Source: Mucilaginibacter tundrae
Lineage (GTDB): Bacteria > Bacteroidota > Bacteroidia > Sphingobacteriales > Sphingobacteriaceae
Length of the DNA: 64,000 bases
Reading direction: 5' to 3'
Assembly (NCBI RefSeq): GCF_013408825.1
Contig: NZ_JACCBZ010000002.1
Location: 1 to 64,000 of the forward strand
The position numbers were made by a program, and so were the translations under genes. Numbering within the stretch: the stretch's first letter is position 1; the number at the start of each line of letters is the position of its first letter. Shown here piece after piece: positions 17,064-25,227 of the stretch. Below the pieces are notes generated by a model. It saw only the letters and a program-made list of their open reading frames with translations, was not told the origin of the DNA and searched no databases.

Positions 17064-19061
17064 TTAAGGTAAGGTCAACGTTTTTAAATCCCGGTAGCTG
17101 CCATTGAACTGGTTGAGGTCGACGTTCGCACCATTGTTGGTGATACCATCAATGGTTCCTTCGGTCGTAAATTGCCAGAACGTCCATTTGGTCCAGGCAC
17201 CAGGAAGATGCGGTTTGGTCAGTACACTGGTATAAGTATTTTTGTTGTTTTGTCCATACGTCCCAAGCCAGAGATCATACATGGTGACATTTCGACTATA
17301 ACTCAACAATTTCGCAACATCATAAGTACAAAAGATGATCGGGCTGGTTTTATAATGGAGCGATAATTTCCGTAAGATTGTATCGATCCTTAAAAAAGTA
17401 TTGTTAAGGGTGCTACCAGCAGTCATTCCGGAAAGCTCGTTAAGGTCCAACACCGGCGGCAGATCGCCACTATCCAATCGCACATTAGCAATAAAAGCTT
17501 CCGCCTGCGCACCCGCAGAAGAATGCGTAGAATAATACAGGTATGCCCCCCTTATCATTCGGTTATCTTTTGCCGCTAACCAGTTTGCGTTAAATGTTGC
17601 ATCAACATAATCAACGCCGTCAGTCGCCTTCAGAAAAACAAATGATATACCCGCTGACCGAACGCGGCCCCAATCATTCACCAGGTTTTTTCGTGACAGG
17701 TCAATACCTATTGGTTTTCCGGCTTTGGCTATGGAATCGAATCTGGCTGGTAAGGCGATAGTGAGCGCTGTAGAGTCGACCGACCCGAGGGAGTCGATTT
17801 TCTTTTGCACGTTTATTAGGGAATCGGTTATTTGTTCCTTCGAATGATCGACGGCTAAAACAGCTGTTGATTTTCTGAGGTAAAAATATGATCCACAAAT
17901 GATCGCTATGATCAGGGTGATCACCACGGCGCTTAAGTATTTCCAGAATTTTTGTTGCTGCGTCTTTTTAATGAGTTCCACCTCGACCAACGTATCGGAC
18001 AGCTTTTGTTCCCTGTTCCGCAGGGTTTCTTGTGCTTCCCGATAGGCTTGCTTGGTGTCGAGCGTATCTACATCCAGTTCTGTCACGGCACTTTGAATAA
18101 AATCGTCACGGTTGGTGAGGAGTAAACCGGCATGCTGTAACTGCTTGGCGACCAGGGCCGCAAGCGGCTCGTAAGCATAGCCCATCTTCTGCGGATCCTT
18201 GGTACCCTCTTCTACGACCGGTAATCCTTCGCCAAAGCTGTAAAAGGAACTATACGGAACTTTTGTGCTCAGCAGGAAATCAGCGCGGTCCACATCTTTG
18301 GATAGCCAGGGTGCGTAGAGCTCCTTCAAACCATCTTCAAATTTTGTGAACCAGTTCTCGCTGACCACCTTTTCCGTAGCATCAATACGCGTGGGAACAG
18401 GTAAGCAGTCCAATTGGATGCGTGTATCCGGCAGCACTTTTCTTCCTGCGGAAGCTTTGTCAGCGATTGAGCGTATGCCATCGAATCCTTGGTCGGTCGG
18501 CGTAAACAACAAGACCAGCATATCCGGTAGCTGGATGGTGCAGACGCCGCCAATGTCAGTGACCCCTGTCCGGCTGTCTATCAACACAAAATCATAGGCC
18601 GCTTTCCATTCGTAACGAAATTTTTCGATCACGTTTCCGCCATCGTGCTCTGAGTAGAACTTACCAAAATCGAAACTTCTGACACGCTCGTTATAATCGT
18701 TGTTATAGTTTCCGGAGGTGATCAAGTGAAGCTTATCCTTGAAATTGACACCTTTCTTATTAGCGTTAATGTCGATCTTGATTAAACAGTCTTTCCATTG
18801 GACCTTATTTTCGGCGCCATCCATTTCATCTTTCAACAGGTCGATCAGGCCTTTTTTCCGCTTTGCTGCGGGGATGTTAATATATTGCTTGTAAAAGTTC
18901 TCTAGGCCGGGCGCTTCCAAGTCCCAATCGATGATCAGCGTTTTATAGCCCCAGTTTGCGAGTAGCACGGCAATGTTCGCCAATGCCATAGATCTGCCGA
19001 CGCCCCCTTTATAAGAGTAAAAAGTAACGATGCGGCCAATTTCTTCAGTACGTTTTTTCAT
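17064..19061 (-). CDS. KGGVGR-type P-loop ATPase - TM helix - GH25 lysozyme-like fusion
   Basis: 665 aa. Residues 1-330 are a MinD/ParA-like ATPase: variant Walker A KGGVGRS (18-24), LIIDWDLEAPG, and FVLIDSRTGVTDIGG. A coiled coil (about 335-370) and one transmembrane helix (about 372-393, SAVVITLIIAIICGSYFYL) follow. From about 450 comes a GH25-like domain: IGIDLSRKN, FVFLKATDG, RGAYLYYS, LPPVLDLNELSG, TFWQFTTEGTIDGI and VDLNQFNG. The usual catalytic D-x-E appears as D-L-N followed by E. Topology predicts ATPase inside and GH25 in the periplasm. Its ATG overlaps the upstream TIR stop (ATGA). I know no described protein with this architecture. Confidence 0.88.
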   Translation of the reverse strand: MKKRTEEIGRIVTFYSYKGGVGRSMALANIAVLLANWGYKTLIIDWDLEAPGLENFYKQYINIPAAKRKKGLIDLLKDEMDGAENKVQWKDCLIKIDINANKKGVNFKDKLHLITSGNYNNDYNERVRSFDFGKFYSEHDGGNVIEKFRYEWKAAYDFVLIDSRTGVTDIGGVCTIQLPDMLVLLFTPTDQGFDGIRSIADKASAGRKVLPDTRIQLDCLPVPTRIDATEKVVSENWFTKFEDGLKELYAPWLSKDVDRADFLLSTKVPYSSFYSFGEGLPVVEEGTKDPQKMGYAYEPLAALVAKQLQHAGLLLTNRDDFIQSAVTELDVDTLDTKQAYREAQETLRNREQKLSDTLVEVELIKKTQQQKFWKYLSAVVITLIIAIICGSYFYLRKSTAVLAVDHSKEQITDSLINVQKKIDSLGSVDSTALTIALPARFDSIAKAGKPIGIDLSRKNLVNDWGRVRSAGISFVFLKATDGVDYVDATFNANWLAAKDNRMIRGAYLYYSTHSSAGAQAEAFIANVRLDSGDLPPVLDLNELSGMTAGSTLNNTFLRIDTILRKLSLHYKTSPIIFCTYDVAKLLSYSRNVTMYDLWLGTYGQNNKNTYTSVLTKPHLPGAWTKWTFWQFTTEGTIDGITNNGANVDLNQFNGSYRDLKTLTLP

Positions 19062-19726
19062 AGTTTAGGCAACGCAAAGCGAACGGTTTGGCTAACGGGC
19101 GCATTAAATTTGGAGTTGAAATAATGATCATTCGCCCATTCTTTGTTCCATGACGGCGTTTTTTTCAAGCGGTCCTTGATGCTCTCCCTGACCCATTTTT
19201 TTACCAGCAACCGCAGGTCATCAAAGCCGTTGGTATCCTTGAAGCCTGCTGAGATCCTAAAGAATTTATCTTCGTCTAATTCTAATGGCTGAATTTTGGT
19301 CAGGAAATTTTTCGGGCCTGGAAGACCATAAACTGGGTTTCTGTCGGCCAAACGAGTTTTTGACATATCAACAAAAAGGACGGGGAACACTAGTCCTACA
19401 TGTTTGGGAGGCTGACGAATGGCAGTTACTTTTTCCCGCTCAAGCATAGCGGATAGTTCTGCCGGGCACCAGGCCGATTTGGTAAAATAGGGATAAGTGA
19501 TCACACAGACCATGCATTTGGAACGCGCGACGCCGTCACGCAATACCAACGGTATCGAACCGCCTGGCTTGTTTTCTTCCGCATCATGAAAAATGATACT
19601 GTCTTCCGCACTGTCGGTCGTGTCATACAGGGCATCTTTTAGGATGGGAATAAATACTTTATCGACCCATATTTTAAGGTCATTGCCCCATTTGTAACTT
19701 ACAAAGACATCATGCTCGTAGGCCAT
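19058..19726 (-). CDS. TIR domain protein D
   Basis: 222 aa. The TIR domain fills about residues 1-165: HDVFVSYKWGNDLKIWVDKV, SIIFHDAEE, SKCMVCVITYPYFTKSAWCPAEL (W-C-P-A-E), then VFPVLFVDMSK. A 55-residue tail with K/W-rich helix follows. The stop overlaps the start of the KGGVGR-GH25 gene by 4 nt, so both proteins are made together. TIR-like proteins paired with KGGVGR ATPases are known from FxSxx-type peptide loci in actinobacteria, from memory; the pairing here suggests a related logic with a different output. Confidence 0.85.
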   Translation of the reverse strand: MAYEHDVFVSYKWGNDLKIWVDKVFIPILKDALYDTTDSAEDSIIFHDAEENKPGGSIPLVLRDGVARSKCMVCVITYPYFTKSAWCPAELSAMLEREKVTAIRQPPKHVGLVFPVLFVDMSKTRLADRNPVYGLPGPKNFLTKIQPLELDEDKFFRISAGFKDTNGFDDLRLLVKKWVRESIKDRLKKTPSWNKEWANDHYFNSKFNAPVSQTVRFALPKL

Positions 19727-19772
19727 ATTGAAAAAAGTTCAGGTTAATAATTCGGGTGTAAGTTACTGAATA

Positions 19773-19901
19773 TTATGATATTCGGCAATAAACATTAATT
19801 ATTTCGGCGGCTACCGAAGCGACAGCATCGCGCCCTTTTTGCACTAACGAGGGTTGTACATTATCGACCATTGGCAGGATGCAAGAGAAAGTCGCCCCCA
19901 T
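19773..19901 (-). CDS. Candidate 42-aa peptide leading the TIR-ATPase operon
   Basis: An ATG at 19901 opens a 42-codon frame (MGATFSCILPMVDN ... GRDAVASVAAEIINVYCRIS) ending 47 nt before the TIR D gene on the same strand. Composition is coding-like with an amphipathic helical second half. The frame is too short to prove. If real, it is the first gene of the operon, in the place where related TIR/KGGVGR loci carry a small peptide. It does not end in an FxSxx motif. It may instead be a 3' fragment of a lost gene. Confidence 0.35.
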   Translation of the reverse strand: MGATFSCILPMVDNVQPSLVQKGRDAVASVAAEIINVYCRIS

Positions 19902-19996
19902 TTTACAAGCTCTTCTTCAATCCGTTTTTCCAGCGCCCTTTGGGGCTATCTTTTAAGGAGAACGTAAGTCCCGGCATAAGGCCAATAGACAGGAAC

Positions 19997-20206
19997 CTAT
20001 TTTTCCCAGCCACAAAGTGTCAGACCCATTTTTTGTGCCTGTGCTAGGGTCATTTTAATTATTTTGTGCTGGCAGCTACTCAAACCGCGACAATCAGCCC
20101 GGAGGTGATACTTTTTACCCTTAGCACCACTACAAACATAAACCGTGGTGGTGGGAACTTGCGCCACAGTAACAATCAGCAACAGGATTAATAAGGATGT
20201 TTTCAT
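19997..20206 (-). CDS. Small exported Cys/His-rich protein
   Basis: 69 aa from ATG 20206, preferred over a TTG two codons earlier. A signal peptide (about 1-18) leads to a domain YVCSGAKGKKYHLRADCRGL, then a short Cys-containing loop, TLAQAQKMGLTLCGWE. The C-x-G-x5-YH-x4-CRGL pattern and the closing Cys resemble a small Bacteroidota domain found alone or on nucleases; its function is unknown. It is a monocistronic minus-strand gene downstream of the response regulator. Confidence 0.65.
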   Translation of the reverse strand: MKTSLLILLLIVTVAQVPTTTVYVCSGAKGKKYHLRADCRGLSSCQHKIIKMTLAQAQKMGLTLCGWEK

Positions 20207-20259
20207 GTCCAATAGTAAGTACTGAGTTTATAGTTGATCAAAAAGTATAACAAGTATAG

Positions 20260-20928
20260 TTAGATTAGTCCCATTTCTTTACAAAAGATGACCAATTGTT
20301 CATTTTTGGTAAAACCCATAGCTCCTTTGATCAGATTAAGCCGTTTTTCCATACTGCTTAAACTAAACGGCCGCATGTCGTTGCTTTCCAACCACGTAGG
20401 AATGTCTTTTTGAGCATAACCCTGAGCAAGCAGTCGGACGATAGTCTTATCATATTCTGTAAAATCATGTTGATTTTCCTGGGCCACGAGTGAGCGAAAT
20501 TCGCGGGGATAATACTTACGATTCTTTGCCAAATTTTCTAAGGCACTTTTTAATTCATGGGCATCGCCGCGCGCTTTTCGGACATACCCATCAATATTGA
20601 ATTCATCATATAAACGCCGGATGACCACCTGGCGACTTTCAGCGGAAAAAACCAGTACTTTCAAGCCTGGCTGCAGATGTCTGGCGGCTTTAATAAGTTC
20701 CACCCCGTCAGGTTCTTGTTTGGTGCTGCCATCAACTTCAAAATAAAGATCGGTAACTAAAAGGTCATATGGCCTTTGGTCATGACAAGCTTTTTTGATC
20801 ATTGCCAAAGCGGTTTCGCAATAATAAGCGTGTTGTGGACGTGCGAGCTGCAGATCTTCCAGCGTTATTCTGAGCGACAAATTTGCGACCTCGTGATCTT
20901 CTGCGACAAGGATATTTTCGAACTTCAT
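20260..20928 (-). CDS. Response regulator, NarL/LuxR-like
   Basis: 222 aa. The receiver domain covers about 1-130: ILVAEDHEVANLSLRITLED (acidic pair), LLVTDLYFE (phospho-acceptor Asp) and VLVFSAES and YVRKARGD (conserved Ser and Lys). The C-terminal part (about 150-222) has an HTH (TIVRLLAQGYAQKDIPTWLE) diverged from LuxR. Its start overlaps the histidine kinase stop by 4 nt, so it is the cognate partner. Targets are unknown; the nearby small exported protein and micropeptide are candidates. Confidence 0.85.
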   Translation of the reverse strand: MKFENILVAEDHEVANLSLRITLEDLQLARPQHAYYCETALAMIKKACHDQRPYDLLVTDLYFEVDGSTKQEPDGVELIKAARHLQPGLKVLVFSAESRQVVIRRLYDEFNIDGYVRKARGDAHELKSALENLAKNRKYYPREFRSLVAQENQHDFTEYDKTIVRLLAQGYAQKDIPTWLESNDMRPFSLSSMEKRLNLIKGAMGFTKNEQLVIFCKEMGLI

Positions 20929-22583
20929 TTTTCTATCGGTACCTGGATTTCAATGTGGAGACCTTTTTCATTTTGATTTTCAAATTTAATGCTGCCATTT
21001 AATGCTTTAATACGGGAAACCGTATTTTGAAGCCCCTTTCCCTTTTTTCCTTGATTCGACATACCTATTCCATTGTCACGATAGTCAATTTTCAGGCTAT
21101 CTTCTTCCAAAGTAAATTCAATATATGCCTGAGTGGCCCGGCTGTGCTTACTCATATTGACCATCAATTCCTGCAAGACAAGTTCAAGCTGTTCCCTGGC
21201 AAAGGCGCTCACCGGCTGCCATAAGCCGGGTTCGTTTCCGGATACAGCAAGCCTGATAGCGGTTTTTTTGAAAGCATTTAATAAAGTACTCACTCGTTCT
21301 GTAAAATCTCCATCGGAACCGGTTTCATCATGGGCAATATTCCTGGACATTTCGTATACGCTGTCCAATTGGTCAAGCAAGTGTGATTTGTCAAAATCCG
21401 AATTGTGCTCAACTTCGCTCATGATACGATAAACACCGTTGGCTACCTGGTCATGGACTTTTTGCGACAATTGTAGTTTACTTTCTCGTATCTTATTTTC
21501 TGTTTCAAGTTGTAATCGTTGCTTTCGCTTCCGGTACCACCATATCGTCCAGATCAGAGCTAAACTGGAAACTGCCGAAACAGTGATCAATTGATACCTC
21601 CGCTCTTCATTTTTCTTTTGCAACTGCAAATTCTCCGCTTTTGATTGCGCGACATTATAACGGATCACAGCAAATTGGTTTTTTGCTGCCGCGCGCCTGG
21701 TTTGCAAGCTATCTTCCAGATGCTGGTACCGCTGAAAAAAGAGTTTTGCTTGTTTAGGAACGAGCAAAATCAATTTGCGCAAAGCATATAATTCATCATC
21801 CGGGCTCTTTAACCGCCTGGCCGTATTAAACATCTTTTGCGCATACCATAAAGCAGAATCCGGTTGACGATCGATATAAAACTCTGACAGGTGTGCATAG
21901 CTTGAATTTTCACCCCAAACGTCTTTTTCCTGTAGCCGGATTGAAAGGGATCGCAAAAGTTCCGGCGCAGCATTATAGCGGGGATTCTGTAACCATTTGG
22001 TGATGGCGAGGTTTGTAAGAACTCTTGCATATGCAATGCCTTTCCTGCCAACTATACTAATCACCGCATTATAACTGGACAGCGCTTTGGTGTAAGCTTT
22101 CATATCTTTATAAGCATTACCCTGGTTGTTCAGAAAATAAGATTTCAGCTGCGGATCATCGGCATACTGAAGGGCAAGTCCATAATAAGTAATAGCCTGG
22201 GCATTATCGCTTAAGTTGGAAAAGGTTATTGCCATTTGGTTGTAATCCTCCGCAAGGTGCCCACGGTTTTTAGGATCATTTTCGTCTAACGATTTTAACG
22301 CTAATGTCAGGCTTTCCTGCGCCCCATAATTATCGCCTGCATCAGATTGGATCAAGGCCATATTTTGATAAGCCAGCGCGACTTGTGCTTTATCGGATGA
22401 ATTAGTTGCCGACCTGTTGAAGTAATAAAAGGCTGAATCCTTATTTTTATTTAAAAAATTGTAGGCTTTCCGGTAATCAGCCCACTGACCTGTAGCTGTG
22501 GTCGGCGCAGTCTTATGGCAAGCCGTTAAAGCCAGCGATAGCAGGATCCATATGAGTGATAATTTATTCAAGGTTCTTGCCAC
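20925..22583 (-). CDS. TPR-containing sensor histidine kinase
   Basis: 552 aa, GTG start at 22583. A lipoprotein-type signal (LSLALTACHK) precedes TPR-like repeats (about 35-270, e.g. ALAYQNMALIQSDAGDNYGA), so the sensor lies in the periplasm. One transmembrane helix (about 330-348) follows, then a coiled coil, an H-box with LSQKVHDQVANGVYRI and a HATPase_c domain (VLQELMVNMSKHSRATQ, DYRDNGIGMS, GKGLQNTVSRIKALNG). This is the Bacteroidota TPR-HisKA_3 layout. A lipid-anchored N-terminus plus a membrane helix is unusual but seen in this class. Confidence 0.85.
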   Translation of the reverse strand: MARTLNKLSLIWILLSLALTACHKTAPTTATGQWADYRKAYNFLNKNKDSAFYYFNRSATNSSDKAQVALAYQNMALIQSDAGDNYGAQESLTLALKSLDENDPKNRGHLAEDYNQMAITFSNLSDNAQAITYYGLALQYADDPQLKSYFLNNQGNAYKDMKAYTKALSSYNAVISIVGRKGIAYARVLTNLAITKWLQNPRYNAAPELLRSLSIRLQEKDVWGENSSYAHLSEFYIDRQPDSALWYAQKMFNTARRLKSPDDELYALRKLILLVPKQAKLFFQRYQHLEDSLQTRRAAAKNQFAVIRYNVAQSKAENLQLQKKNEERRYQLITVSAVSSLALIWTIWWYRKRKQRLQLETENKIRESKLQLSQKVHDQVANGVYRIMSEVEHNSDFDKSHLLDQLDSVYEMSRNIAHDETGSDGDFTERVSTLLNAFKKTAIRLAVSGNEPGLWQPVSAFAREQLELVLQELMVNMSKHSRATQAYIEFTLEEDSLKIDYRDNGIGMSNQGKKGKGLQNTVSRIKALNGSIKFENQNEKGLHIEIQVPIEK

Positions 22584-22604
22584 TAAAGTACAATTAATTG
22601 CAAA

Positions 22605-22634
22605 AAATAAGGCAAGCGTAAACTTGCCTTATTT
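22605..22634 (-). terminator. Intrinsic terminator of the micropeptide gene
   Basis: A 12-bp inverted repeat (22605-22616 with 22623-22634, arm AAATAAGGCAAG) is followed on the minus strand by a T-run. It lies just after the micropeptide stop at 22640 and before the kinase gene, so the micropeptide has its own transcript end. Confidence 0.65.
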
Positions 22635-22639
22635 AAAAC

Positions 22640-22801
22640 TTAACTTCCAGGAGGAGGCGGTGGCGGCGGCGGATGCCCGTTATCGCCGCCCGGGTCGCTG
22701 TCGGCGGTTACTGTTGTGGTATGACCGTTATTATTATTACACGAATGATGGTGCGCAGGGCTTACACAAGCCAAAAAAAGCGCCAAAAAAAGCTGATACA
22801 T
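22640..22801 (-). CDS. Proline-rich exported micropeptide
   Basis: 53 aa. A short hydrophobic signal (MYQLFLALFLACVSPA, lipobox-like with Cys 12) is followed by HHHSCNNNNGHTTT, an Asp/Gly stretch and eight consecutive prolines before GS. ATG at 22801 and its own terminator (22605-22634) support a real transcript. It is probably a small lipoprotein or secreted peptide. It lies immediately upstream of the sensor kinase gene and downstream of a heavily structured leader (22830-22975). No family is recognised. Confidence 0.55.
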   Translation of the reverse strand: MYQLFLALFLACVSPAHHHSCNNNNGHTTTVTADSDPGGDNGHPPPPPPPPGS

Positions 22802-22829
22802 TTTAAAAAAATTAAAAGGTGAATAAATC

Positions 22830-22975
22830 CTGCAGGGCGCTCCGGGACCATCCCGAAGCGTAGCTGCAGACCGCGTAAGAGGCGCCTCTTACATTTTTTG
22901 GGAAGTGTGAGCGTTGATAGCGGAAGGAGGTAACCGCTTCCCAAGCCGGGTATCCACTACCGCTATCTTGCTCAC
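22830..22975. ncRNA. Structured RNA candidate: three consecutive hairpins
   Basis: Three stems follow each other: H1, CGCT-c-CGGGA (22838-22847) with TCCCG-a-AGCG (22851-22860), framed by CTGCAG copies at 22830 and 22864; H2, an 18-nt perfect palindrome GTAAGAGGCGCCTCTTAC (22875-22892) then a T-run; H3, GTGAGC + GATAGCGG (22907-22923) with CCGCTATC + GCTCAC (22960-22975). The gap 22802-23131 holds no gene otherwise. It is either the leader of the micropeptide (minus) or a separate RNA. No known riboswitch class is recognised. Confidence 0.5.
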
Positions 22976-23131
22976 CGAAACCGTTCGAATCGATTTCTGA
23001 AGCAAATGTATATCGGCATAATCAGCTTATTATCAACCGATTCAGGTATTTCCGGTAATTCCGATGCGATTCCGGAAAAGCGGATGGAATTCCAAAAAAT
23101 CTGTTAGCTTTATCCTTAAATTTTTGAGAAA

Positions 23132-23977
23132 ATGTCTGAGACTGAGTATAAAGAATTGGTATTAGCGTATTATGACGAACAAGTGAAAATCGGCGCTTTG
23201 TCATCAGAGCTATTGTCGCCTACGCCTGGTAATATCAAAGCTAAAGTGTTAAGGACTTGTGGCGAGGGATTTGATTCGAAAGATGAAAAGACGCTCCAAT
23301 CGTTTGTCGGGCGTAAAGCGGATGTTGGAGAATATTATAAGGTTGTAGAGATATCAAGCGCGGATTTATACAGGCCACTTGTCAAAGTGCTCAAAGAGAG
23401 GTCTGTCAATACCAATCTAAGAAATATAGACCTTTTAGCCTGGTTGATCGATTATAAGCCCCGTCCATATCACCCCAGCCTGAAAATCAATATTGAACCT
23501 ACCGCTTTAGTAACACCCCCTGTTTCAGAATTGACTGATGATTCGCCCGGGGTAGGTATTATCACTCCCCCTCAACCACCAGTAAAACCCAAAAATCGAA
23601 TCATCCTGTATAGCATATTACTGATATTAATTTCTATCGCAATTTATTTTGCTGTTAAAAAGGATACACATCAGCTGACCGGAACTGAGGGCTGCATGAT
23701 CTGGAGCGACGACCATTATAACCCCGTAGATTGTAGTGACAAAACATCAGGAATAAAACCACCACCTATTAACCGCCAGTTAGTACAAAATTTTAAACGA
23801 ATTACAAAGCCCGACACGTTAACCTTATATTCGGTTGGAAAAGTTTGGTATGCAAAATACAATGGCCGTGTTGAATTTTTTACAGCTGGCGGCGCTTACC
23901 CCCTGGATACAAACCGGCGTTTATTACCGATGACCATCCACATATTGCAGAAATTTGTTCTTCATACTGTCAATTGA
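23132..23977 (+). CDS. Single-pass membrane protein, unknown
   Basis: 281 aa, not recognised. Residues 1-110 form a soluble helical domain containing KVLRTCGEGFDSKDEKTLQSFVG, followed by a Pro-rich linker (TPPVSE, ITPPQPPVKPKN), a transmembrane helix (about 157-173, IILYSILLILISIAIYFAV) and an exported C-terminal domain of about 105 residues (VGKVWYAKYNGRVEFFTAGG). This inside-domain, linker, helix, outside-domain layout suggests a transmembrane signalling or regulatory role. It heads a plus-strand run of genes. Confidence 0.55.
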   Translation: MSETEYKELVLAYYDEQVKIGALSSELLSPTPGNIKAKVLRTCGEGFDSKDEKTLQSFVGRKADVGEYYKVVEISSADLYRPLVKVLKERSVNTNLRNIDLLAWLIDYKPRPYHPSLKINIEPTALVTPPVSELTDDSPGVGIITPPQPPVKPKNRIILYSILLILISIAIYFAVKKDTHQLTGTEGCMIWSDDHYNPVDCSDKTSGIKPPPINRQLVQNFKRITKPDTLTLYSVGKVWYAKYNGRVEFFTAGGAYPLDTNRRLLPMTIHILQKFVLHTVN

Positions 23978-24001
23978 TCAATTAACCAAAACCTTAACCA
24001 C

Positions 24002-24814
24002 TTGAAAAAAAACCTCCTCGCCTGTATCATGCTGGCCATCAGCAGTATGGTTATTGCTCAAATAGCGCCACCATCTACTGCAAAATATGCACACGAGCTA
24101 CAAGCCCGATTCCCATTAAAGCCCAGTCATTTACGTGCTAACTGCGTTAAGTGGGACAATCTTTATTTCTCTGCAATTATTGACACCAGTCTACGGGAGT
24201 CCGTGGTAACCTATGCATATTATACTACAGATCGGGAAGACTCTGTCGTATCACTACATGTCGACCGCAGCCGTTATGGCGCATGGCATGCTTACATTGG
24301 AATGAAAAGTGAAACTAAATTTTACACAGACATCAACCGCGGTATTATTAATACCTTATTAAAATATGACAAGGGGCATTACGCGGCATTTGAATTATGC
24401 GCCTGGAGTTACGACGGAGCCATATTATCCTGCACATATGACCTGAATGAAGGAATTGAGTTACAAGGGCAAAACGAAGGTACTGAAGCGGAGGTGGAGT
24501 CGCTTACTCGTTTATTGGTAGGCAGCACAGCAAGAGAGCCACATTCGAAAGTGCATTATACCGGACCTACTTTTCGGCGGGTAGATTATTGGAAGGGGTC
24601 CTGGGGATCAAAGGAGGTATTTAATGTAGATGGTATCGTTAAAAACTATGCTGCCGTTTATTGGAATTTATTGCAATACGGCGGTGCGTCCCACGCCTAC
24701 TGGTTCCCAAATGATATAAGTGCACAAACAGGATATGCCCAATTTGAAATACCTGTTGAGGAACTTGTCAGCAGACTCGGTTTCGATCCCAAGAAGGTTA
24801 TACCTGCGCAATAA
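24002..24814 (+). CDS. Exported protein, unknown
   Basis: 270 aa. The only start giving a signal peptide is TTG at 24002 (KKNLLACIMLAISSMVIAQ, cleavage about residue 20). The mature part is rich in Tyr and Trp with beta character (RYGAWHAYIGM, VYWNLLQYGGASHAYWFPND). No family is recognised. It directly follows the single-pass membrane protein in the same orientation (24-nt gap) and may interact with it in the periplasm. Confidence 0.5.
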   Translation: MKKNLLACIMLAISSMVIAQIAPPSTAKYAHELQARFPLKPSHLRANCVKWDNLYFSAIIDTSLRESVVTYAYYTTDREDSVVSLHVDRSRYGAWHAYIGMKSETKFYTDINRGIINTLLKYDKGHYAAFELCAWSYDGAILSCTYDLNEGIELQGQNEGTEAEVESLTRLLVGSTAREPHSKVHYTGPTFRRVDYWKGSWGSKEVFNVDGIVKNYAAVYWNLLQYGGASHAYWFPNDISAQTGYAQFEIPVEELVSRLGFDPKKVIPAQ

Positions 24815-24829
24815 TAATAAAGCCACAGT

Positions 24830-24845
24830 TTACGGTTTCCCGTAA
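24830..24845. promoter_or_regulatory. Inverted repeat operator candidate, copy 1
   Basis: TTACGGTTTCCCGTAA is an imperfect palindrome (TTACGG/CCGTAA around TTTC), 60 nt before the DUF3892 gene. An identical copy occurs at 29648-29663. Just downstream TAATTTTG (24867-24874) fits the Bacteroidota -7 element, so the repeat lies near the upstream promoter box, a plausible place for a regulator. Confidence 0.5.
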
Positions 24846-24904
24846 AAACCACGCCTGCTATTGCTATAATTTTGAGGTATTAAAAACAATTAATATTAAA
24901 GATT

Positions 24905-25192
24905 ATGGCATCACGACGCAAAGTTAGCTGCATTAACAAAAGAGGGGGCGACCATGAAGCCCATGAAAGGATCTCCCATATTGGCGGCATTAACGCCGAT
25001 GGCAACAGATGGAGAGAACATGAAGACGACGCAATAGCTGGGATTGAAAACAAGACCAAGGAGTTTTATGTATCAGTGGGCGGAAAGAACGTGGAGATTA
25101 TTGTTGCAAAACACAATGGTCGCAAATATCTAAAAACCGAAGCGGACGGTTACAGCCCGGATAATTTATTAAGTCTGCCAGAGTGCCCTTAA
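24905..25192 (+). CDS. DUF3892 protein
   Basis: 95 aa. The sequence follows the DUF3892 pattern: basic N-terminus, HERISHIGGIN, W-R-E-H-x2-DAIAGIENKTKEFYV, then KYLKTEADGYSPDNLLSLPECP, where ADG-x3-NLLSLPxC is the hallmark. The function is unknown; members are often found in defence islands and beside mobile DNA. It is placed 36 nt ahead of the PLD-like gene in the same orientation, so the two may be co-transcribed under the inverted-repeat operator. Confidence 0.85.
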   Translation: MASRRKVSCINKRGGDHEAHERISHIGGINADGNRWREHEDDAIAGIENKTKEFYVSVGGKNVEIIVAKHNGRKYLKTEADGYSPDNLLSLPECP

Positions 25193-25227
25193 TCTGAATT
25201 GAACTCTACTAAACCTTATCACAATTA

